Positions 57,291-64,000 of a DNA stretch of 64,000 nucleotides are shown here, piece by piece. A program made the translations under genes and the position numbers. The DNA lies in NCBI GenBank assembly GCA_029204225.1, contig CM055097.1, positions 71,116,252 to 71,180,251 of the forward strand, written 5' to 3'. Positions within the stretch are counted from its first letter, which is position 1. The number at the start of each line of letters is the position of its first letter. The notes beneath the pieces were generated by a model. It was not told the DNA's origin. It saw only the letters and a program-made list of their open reading frames with translations, and made no database searches. This DNA is from Diphasiastrum complanatum (taxonomy: Eukaryota > Streptophyta > Lycopodiopsida > Lycopodiales > Lycopodiaceae).

Positions 57291-58976
57291 TTATTCTGAG
57301 GCTTATACCAGTGTCAGCCAACAGACGGAAGTAATGGGATTGGATGAGTCAGATATGCAAAGACTTTCAAGGATGCATGGAAGCAGCTGAAGGAGAGCTA
57401 CGAGGCACAAGGGATCACCAACATTCTGTTGTTGTAGAGACAATTGGCAAATGTCAAGATGAAAGCTAGAGGCAGCATGAACCTACATCTTGAGAAGATC
57501 AAGACTATGGCAACACAATTGGAAGAGGCTGGAGCGCTAGTTGATGAGAGACAACTTGTATTTAGGATCTTGGGCAGTTTGCCTGACAGTCGACATATTT
57601 ATAGATGATTGCTCTAGGATGGTGTTTATAGAGTTTTTAAAATGTAAGAGTCAAGCCTTCAATGCTTTCCAAGATTTCAAGAGACTTGTTGAGAATTATA
57701 CAAGATGCAAAGTAAAGAAACTTAGGACAGACAATGGCGGGGAATATAGGAGTAATGCATTTGACGACTTTTGCAACACTCATGGCATAAAATGGGAGTT
57801 CACAATGCCATACACGCCACAACAAAATGGGCTTGCAAAGCGCAAAAAACAAAACGATTATGGAGAAAGTCATATGTATGCTGCACTATGGGGAACATGA
57901 TGGGGAAATACCAAAATTGCTATGGGTAGAGGCTGCCAACACTATTGTACACGCCATAAATGGGTCACCAACAAAAGCTTTGAAGGGAAAGACACCATAC
58001 GAGGAGTGGCATGGACACAAAGAACCCTAAGTTACCTAAGGTCATTTAGATGTACAACTTTTAGTCTGATACTAACTGAGAACAGGAAAAAGCTAAATCA
58101 AAGGTCCATCAAATGCATGCTTGTTGGATATGCAGATGATGCCAAGGCTTACAGGATATATCATGCAAGGTCAAAATGAGGCTTATATCTCCAGGGATGT
58201 CGTTTTCTATGAGGAAGATGCATGATATGCAAAGAAGGAGAATGAACAAAGAAACAATAAGAAATTGCAGATTCTCGTGCTAAATGAATCACCCAAACCA
58301 TGTGAACACAATGACAGAATTGAGGTCGCTGAGAAAGGAATCACCCAGCAAGGGAAAGACTTAATAGTTGAGTAGCCAATGGAAGTCGAACCCAAGAGGT
58401 CTATAAGAACGAAGAGGACGCCAAGGAAATTCAGGGACATGGTGTTCCTGATAACAGATGAGATGATAAAAGAATCCAACACCTACAGAGAACCAGCAGC
58501 AAACATGGACTGGAACAAATGGAAGGAAGCAATGATCAAGGAGATGCATTCAATAGAGAAAAATCATGCTTGGGATTTGGTCAGATTGCCTGAAGGGAAA
58601 AAGACTATAGGGTCCAAATGGGTGTTCAAAATCAAATATGATGCAGATGGGAATGTGAATAAGTACAAGCTAGGATAGTGGAAAATGGGTATTCCCAGAT
58701 ACATGGGATAGAATATGATGACACTTTTGCACCATTGGCAAGGATCTCTTCCATCATAATTCTAGTGGCCTAGGCAACATTGAATGATCTTGAAATTTTT
58801 CACATGGATGTGAAAATTGCTTTCTTGAATGGGGAGCTGCATGAAGAAATATACATGTGCCAGCCATAAGGCTTTGAGGTTGGAGAAGGGTTGGTGTGCA
58901 GATTGAACAAGGCCATATACGGGCTAAAGCAAGCAATATCCAAATCCTGGTATGAGAGAGTTGAAGAATTCTCTTA
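57291..58976 (+). mobile_element. Copia element 9: gag, integrase, reverse transcriptase remnants
   Basis: A degenerate gag tail (57.3-57.58 kb) is joined directly to the integrase core at about 57,590: DIFIDDCSRMVFIEF, LRTDNGGEYRSNAFDDF, TPQQNGLAKR (usual VAER lost), so protease and the integrase start are deleted. The linker and reverse transcriptase start (GSKWVFKIKYDADGNVNKYK) follow with several stops; a degenerate QxDVKxAFLNGEL and GLKQA can be traced to about 58,940. YVDD is not reached. It ends at the direct repeat. Confidence 0.85.
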
Positions 58977-59538
58977 GAGATGTTTACTGATTGGTATTGA
59001 GGCAACGATGAAACAGGGCCACCATTATGACATTGTCATTCAATTGTACTTCAGATGTAGAGTTGCAAGGTCAACGATGGCTCTCTTCTTACAATCCTTG
59101 TGTCTTTTGAAAACGAACATCACTTTTTCCCACATGAGGAAGGTTTTTTAGCTCTCAAACAAAGGTGAATTCATCACAAAGACGCTAACACATCCTTACA
59201 ATGGAATTTATGCTTCTCATGACAGAACTATAAGAATACCCCCAAAGTAAAATTGACAAAATTAAAAATAATCTCTCCCTACTTGTCACACAGTCTTCAT
59301 GCCTCACACACCTCACAGAGATCTCTCACTCATGCAATCTTTCAAGAATGAAACTACATGAAGCATGATACTTGTATTAGTTGAAATTCTCACTCTTGAA
59401 GGCTCTCTCAACATGAGATTGGGAATGATACATACAAACATGTATAAAAATTCTTCCATACTAGTTAGACTTTCTCATTATGAACTTCATGAAGAAACGT
59501 TAAGAACCACACCCACACATAACCAACACACATATGAG
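58976..59538. repeat. Direct repeat, copy A
   Basis: Matches 61,619-62,094 over AGAGATGTTTA...CACATATGAG with a few percent difference; copy B lacks about 93 bases (59,361-59,453). No TG...CA ends are clear. It could be an LTR pair around the 2.1-kb interval, or a duplication. Not coding. Confidence 0.85.
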
Positions 59539-61618
59539 GGCAACAGTACTGATGCTGGTTATGCCCTACGTGAGTAACAGAGGTCCTGCCACATCCAATC
59601 CTGGGAGCTTCCTCTGTTAGCCCGTGCTCCCGAGCCAATGAGAGTTTTCTAGGCTCTCAGAAGTATGACTGTAAGGAGGGGGTTCTAGTACTTTCGATGC
59701 AATGATTCATGAGCTTTCTAGGGTCATGGTCCCGTAAAAACTTTCGATTGCTAATTCGCGCTAGGATCTCACTAATATCTCTCTCCCCATTGAATTTGGC
59801 TTGCAGCTAGTAAAAATACTATATGGGCTTGAAACCGATTTACTACCTATGTGCTCGTGGGGTGCAAGTTGTACACACCGCCTTGCTTAATAGGCGGTGG
59901 TATGTTCGCCGACCGTCGGGTCTAGGTATTTTGCTAGACAGTACTGATGATGGGTGTGACTAGTGACTCCTAAGCCAGGTGGCGTATTTCGGCCATGTTG
60001 GGTGGACTGCCTGCCCGCTCTTGTATTTCAAAGAGGTCGGGTTTACCAATTCGACCCGTCACGAACACTTCATACAATGCATTGATAATGATTGTTTGAA
60101 ATGGATGTGAACCCAAAAAGAAACCATGAGCAATAATGAGAATGTCCTATCGGTGATCAATTTCGATTATGACTTGATTCTATGCAATAGCATCAAAGAC
60201 GGTTCACATGTGTTTTAGTAATGAAAAAATGGATACGGGTCACCACTTTCAACAATGCTAAAATCAAGGTACAAAATAGGGCATCCAAAATGCCTTTTAT
60301 AAAAATATGACAAGATTAAAAATAAAATAGTACCTCACGTGAAAGGGAAAGCCAGTATGCTGCAAGAGCCCCAAGTCTTGAGTTTTTGGCAAACCGTGAT
60401 ATTGTCAATTCCGGGCCTCCTAGAGATGGAGTCAAGGGAAAGGATAGAGAGCAACTGGCAGCGATGAAGAATGAGAAGCCTTTGCATCCAATTGCTCTCT
60501 GCCAACGATGAATGAACAGCAAAACAGAATTCACACTCAATCAATTCTCTGTCTGTGGTAACGACGGAAGCAATTCTCAGTGATTTTCAAGTGGAGCTCC
60601 TATTGAATGATTCAGACCACTGCAAACATTTGTTCAGAATTTTTAAAATTTTACAGATCAAAACAAAGAATCTGTCATGTATACTTGTTGGACTGAGCAT
60701 CATGATTCGAAAGGTTCTCCTTGGCTGATGATGTCACCAGAAGTTTCATCTAGAACTAATCTTGCTTGGTAATTGCAAGTAACCACAGCAGCAGCAGAGC
60801 AGAAATAGCTCGTTTAATGACCGTCTCGCTACCGTTGGATTTTTTATTGAATGCTTCCAACCTGCCAGTAGCGCAGCTGTTGTTATCTCTTCATGATTAT
60901 GGCTATAAAACTACCAAAGAAGTGTACTATCAACAACACTTATTCTTCCACATGATCACAGGCTAGAAGTATCGTTCATCTGGAAAATGTGATGGGGTAC
61001 TGGCTGTAGCAATCTGGCAGCAACATGACTTGATGTTTTCCAATAATGATTCTCTAACAACAGTGATGGTCACCTCAACAGAAGTGCGATTAATTGGCAA
61101 TTAGAAGTGCGATTGAATCTTTCAAAAATCTCCTTCGGAGATCAGCGAGCAACTGGCCACAGAGGTGCGATTTACCTGCCACAGTGATGCGATTTAATGC
61201 TGTCACAAAAACACAACAGTTGGGGCTTCAGAAGTGCGAGGGTTTCTTTTTCAGAAATGTGAGTGAACTGCACATAAGTGCGATTGGCAGCAACGAACAG
61301 TGCCTTCAAGAATGTGAAGAGAGCCAGGTGCTTTGCCAAGCAATCGATGATCCATTAGCCGTAGAAATGCATTTAGAATCTGATAGACATGTGTCTGGTT
61401 TTTGCCACAAAGAGTGCGATTGCTTGACAGTGCAGTAGCCCTACAGCGAGTAGTTTAGGCCTCGAATCTCTGATTTTTGGTTATTCCCAGTGATATTGCA
61501 GGTCCGCATGCAGAGGAGAGTGCAGCGAACAACTGCTGTGGGCTATGATGGTTTGCTGCCTCCAGCGAGCAATAGTGAGGCTAAAAAACACATGAGAGAC
61601 TCTCCTCAATTGTAGCTC
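59539..61618. other. Interval between the direct repeats
   Basis: About 2.1 kb, higher in GC than its surroundings at 59.55-60.1 kb. It includes a stem ACCGCC-TTGCTTAATA-GGCGGT at 59,877-59,898. At 61,080-61,430 the octamer GTGCGATT and close forms recur at least six times, with CAGCGAGCAAC-like phrases between them. There is no recognisable protein domain, primer site or polypurine tract. Confidence 0.45.
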
Positions 61619-62094
61619 AGAGATGTTTATGGATTGGTATTGAGGCAACGATGAAACAGGGCAACCATTATGGCATTGGCATTCAATTGTACTTCAGATG
61701 TAGAGTTGCAGGTCAACGATGGCTCTCTTCTTACAATCCTTGTGTCTTTTGAAAACGAACATCACTTTTGCCCGCCTGAGGAAGGTTTTTTTTAGCTCTC
61801 AAACAAAGATGAATTCATCATAAAGACACTAACACATCCTTACAATGGAATTTTTGCTTCTCATGACAAAACTATAAAAATACCCCCAATTTAGTAAAAT
61901 TGACAAAATTAAAAATAATCTCTCCCTACTTGTCACACAGTCTTCATGCCTCACACACCTCACAGAGATCTCTCACTCATGCAATCTTTCAAGAATGAAA
62001 CTACACCTTCCATACTAGATAGACTTCCTCATTATGAACTTCATGAAGAAACGTCAAGAACCACACCCACACATAACCAACACACATATGAGAT
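61619..62094. repeat. Direct repeat, copy B
   Basis: Second copy of 58,976-59,538, with a 93-base internal deletion after AATGAAACTACA and several small indels. Confidence 0.85.
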
Positions 62095-64000
62095 GGGATT
62101 TGCCTCCCTTACGTACAAAGTGTAAATATATCATCAAGCATTCATGGCAAAAGTATCCAATTTTTTCCACTATTCTTCAAATCACTATGGATTGCTAGGG
62201 TAGCATCCAATCCAGCCATTGAAACCACCACCTTGAGTGGCAAAGGAGCACAACACGTCCATTACATCGATCTCACCAAGCTCCCTAACAATAAAGTCAT
62301 CACCAAGCAAACACTACCCTTCTACGTTACCCACTCAATGCACTCAAAAGGTATGCACACCAAGTACTCACTTTTTTTTCTCAATGCAAAATCAAACACT
62401 CCATGATGCACTCCTACTAGAGATGAGATCCAAGCAATAACCACCAACTCCCATAGCAAACTCTAACATGGCAACAACATCCACAATCACTAACATCAAA
62501 ATGGAACTAACTTCCAAGCATCCTCAAGCAAGCAAGTTCTCATCAAAAAGACTCTCAACCAACATCACATCAAAACTATCACATCAAACTCCTCAAACTC
62601 TCCACTCTCAACTTAGCAACTATCAACATCATCTCATTATCCAACTATATCCTAACACAAAGAGTGACCTCCTTTTATAGTAAATCCCAAGTGTCCCCCT
62701 TCAAAATGAGGCTTTGCCAATTTTCATGCCCTCGAGCCCTTTTGTCCATTTGTCCAGCACCCATTGGCAAGTACATTAAGTGCTCTCCTTGAGGGTGTAG
62801 GGGTTGGTGCCATTTAAGGCCCCCTTCCAAAACTAGCCAAGATGCTCTCTTAGTCAAAAGCTAGAGAAAATATTTTTTAGGCCCTCTAGGTCCTAAAGTC
62901 TTGTTTACATTTATTATCCAAAAGGTGGGTGAGGACTTTTGTCAAGCCCCTACTCCACCTAAGGTGCCCTCCATTTCCTTGGTCCTTGGTCCTTTGTTTC
63001 TTTTAGCCCTTCATTTGATTTTTCTTTTCTTTGTAGCAGGTACGGCCCGCCGGCCTTTGGCTTTTGGTTTCTCGAGATTACCGACTGATTTGCGTATTTT
63101 GCCCATTTTCTGTAATTTGCCCAATTTTACCCGTTACGGTTTCTACAAGTTTTCAGTTTGCCCATAATTCACAGCTCGGGTTTTGCCCAATAAATATTTT
63201 TCTTTGATGGCTCTTTGACTGAAGTCGATTTTTTCGGCATTCATGACTAAGGCTCCCACAATAGCACGGTTTCCCTGAAAACGCACTAGGCAACCATATA
63301 TTAGTAAAACCAACTTTGTACATGGTAGGATTTTAGCACGGCTATGCTGGCTATTTTTACAACTAGCCAAAAAGCCATAAAACTTTATCACAGGCCATTT
63401 CTAAGGCCGCAAACTTTTCTCTAGCCTCATTTAGGGCGGGCTGGGACTCAACTCTAAGTAGACCGGCATTTTTGGCTCGGTCTTTACAAAAATTTACCAC
63501 AAAATATTTTTGGCAATTTTTTTGAAAAGTCAATTTCTTACTTTAAACTGTGTCTAGCCACTTTAGGGGCGGGCTGGGACCCAGTTCCAAGGCAAACTTG
63601 TGCCATTTTTCTCTAATAACCGGATTTTACATGCCAGTTTTTTTTAGTTATTGAGAACTTAAGCTTCAATATTAGCTCGATTTTCTATGCGAAAATATCG
63701 ACTAACATCAAATCTAGTGTACGATGTATATTTGGATCCTAGCACAAGGTCCGTCATGACATTCAAATAAAATTTTTTTTTTTAACGCATCCATGGCTGG
63801 TACACACACTTTTCCCTTTCAGAACAAAATCTCATACCTAATGGAAAATTCATCCACTACCTTCATATCACCAACTGATCACCTTGCAAATCAGTAATCG
63901 ATTGAGAGCCATTTAGGACCCTTTGCCATATAGGTCCAAAGTGACGATCTTTTTCGTGAAGACCTTGAAATGAAAGATAGAAGTCTGTAGTGATCTCAGT
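62095..64000. other. Non-coding right end of the window
   Basis: 62.1-62.7 kb is C/A-rich low-complexity sequence whose open frames look fortuitous. 62.7-64 kb contains two GGGCGGGCTGGGAC phrases (63,434 and 63,563) but no recognised domain, LTR terminus or RNA gene. It may be part of an unidentified retrotransposon. Confidence 0.4.

Noticed and set aside
59860-59900. rRNA remnant (GTACACACCGCC)
   Set aside because: The 12-base match to the conserved small-subunit rRNA 3' end is not continued on either side; the next bases form a different stem.
62237-62680. Small forward ORFs rich in Ser/Thr/Pro
   Set aside because: The DNA is C/A-rich low-complexity sequence and no start context, domain or codon pattern supports translation.

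Overview
The window looks like nuclear DNA of a land plant with a large, retrotransposon-rich genome. It is AT-rich, genes have GT-AG introns, Ty1/copia and Ty3/gypsy remnants are nested in one another, and there is one intron-less P-class pentatricopeptide repeat (PPR) gene. A seedless vascular plant such as a fern is my best guess, from the long GA/GT microsatellites and the unfamiliar accessory gene families; the sequence alone does not prove it.

Layout. 1-5.7 kb: copia and gypsy scraps, six long GA/GT tracts (2.55-4.17 kb) and a cluster of nested TCCACGC palindromes (4.46-4.81 kb). 5.7-8.44 kb: a broken reverse-strand copia element split by an 820-bp solo LTR with a perfect 5-bp target duplication. 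8.48-21.35 kb: the most unusual part, five decayed genes packed head-to-head and tail-to-tail. They are a ParB-like gene (-), a gene with a DUF7869-like putative transposase core (+), a gene with a divergent histone H3 / CENH3-like fold (-), an unrecognised two-exon gene (+) and an unrecognised multi-exon gene with a PCLYC motif (-). Both head-to-head intergenic regions carry their own hairpin-forming motif arrays. The first has twelve 19-bp ACCTATGCTnAGCATAGGT palindromes at about 40-bp spacing. The second has thirteen CACGTG sites between two outward-facing TATA boxes, with paired TATCG...AGCGC motifs in both leaders. A 755-bp segment at 663-1419 is repeated in inverted orientation at 20,960-21,715, so the block may be, or may have been, one large mobile element.

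21.7-29.8 kb: four copia fragments and a short unrecognised ORF. 31.3-33.2 kb: the PPR gene (603 aa), the only long open host-type gene; its product probably binds organellar RNA. 34.4-40.3 kb: a copia element inserted beside a LINE reverse transcriptase fragment and bracketed by inverted GC-rich repeats. 41.8-42.2 kb: the start of another copia element. 42.6-54.1 kb: a fairly young gypsy element split by a 5,572-bp gag-only LTR element whose LTRs are nearly identical; 396 bp of gypsy sequence is duplicated across the insertion. 54.1-59 kb: further copia and LTR remnants. 59-64 kb: a direct repeat pair and otherwise unrecognised non-coding DNA.

Apart from the PPR gene, almost every coding stretch carries stops or frameshifts, many of them in homopolymer runs. 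Either the locus is decaying or some breaks are consensus errors of a long-read assembly. No tRNA, rRNA or CRISPR array was found.
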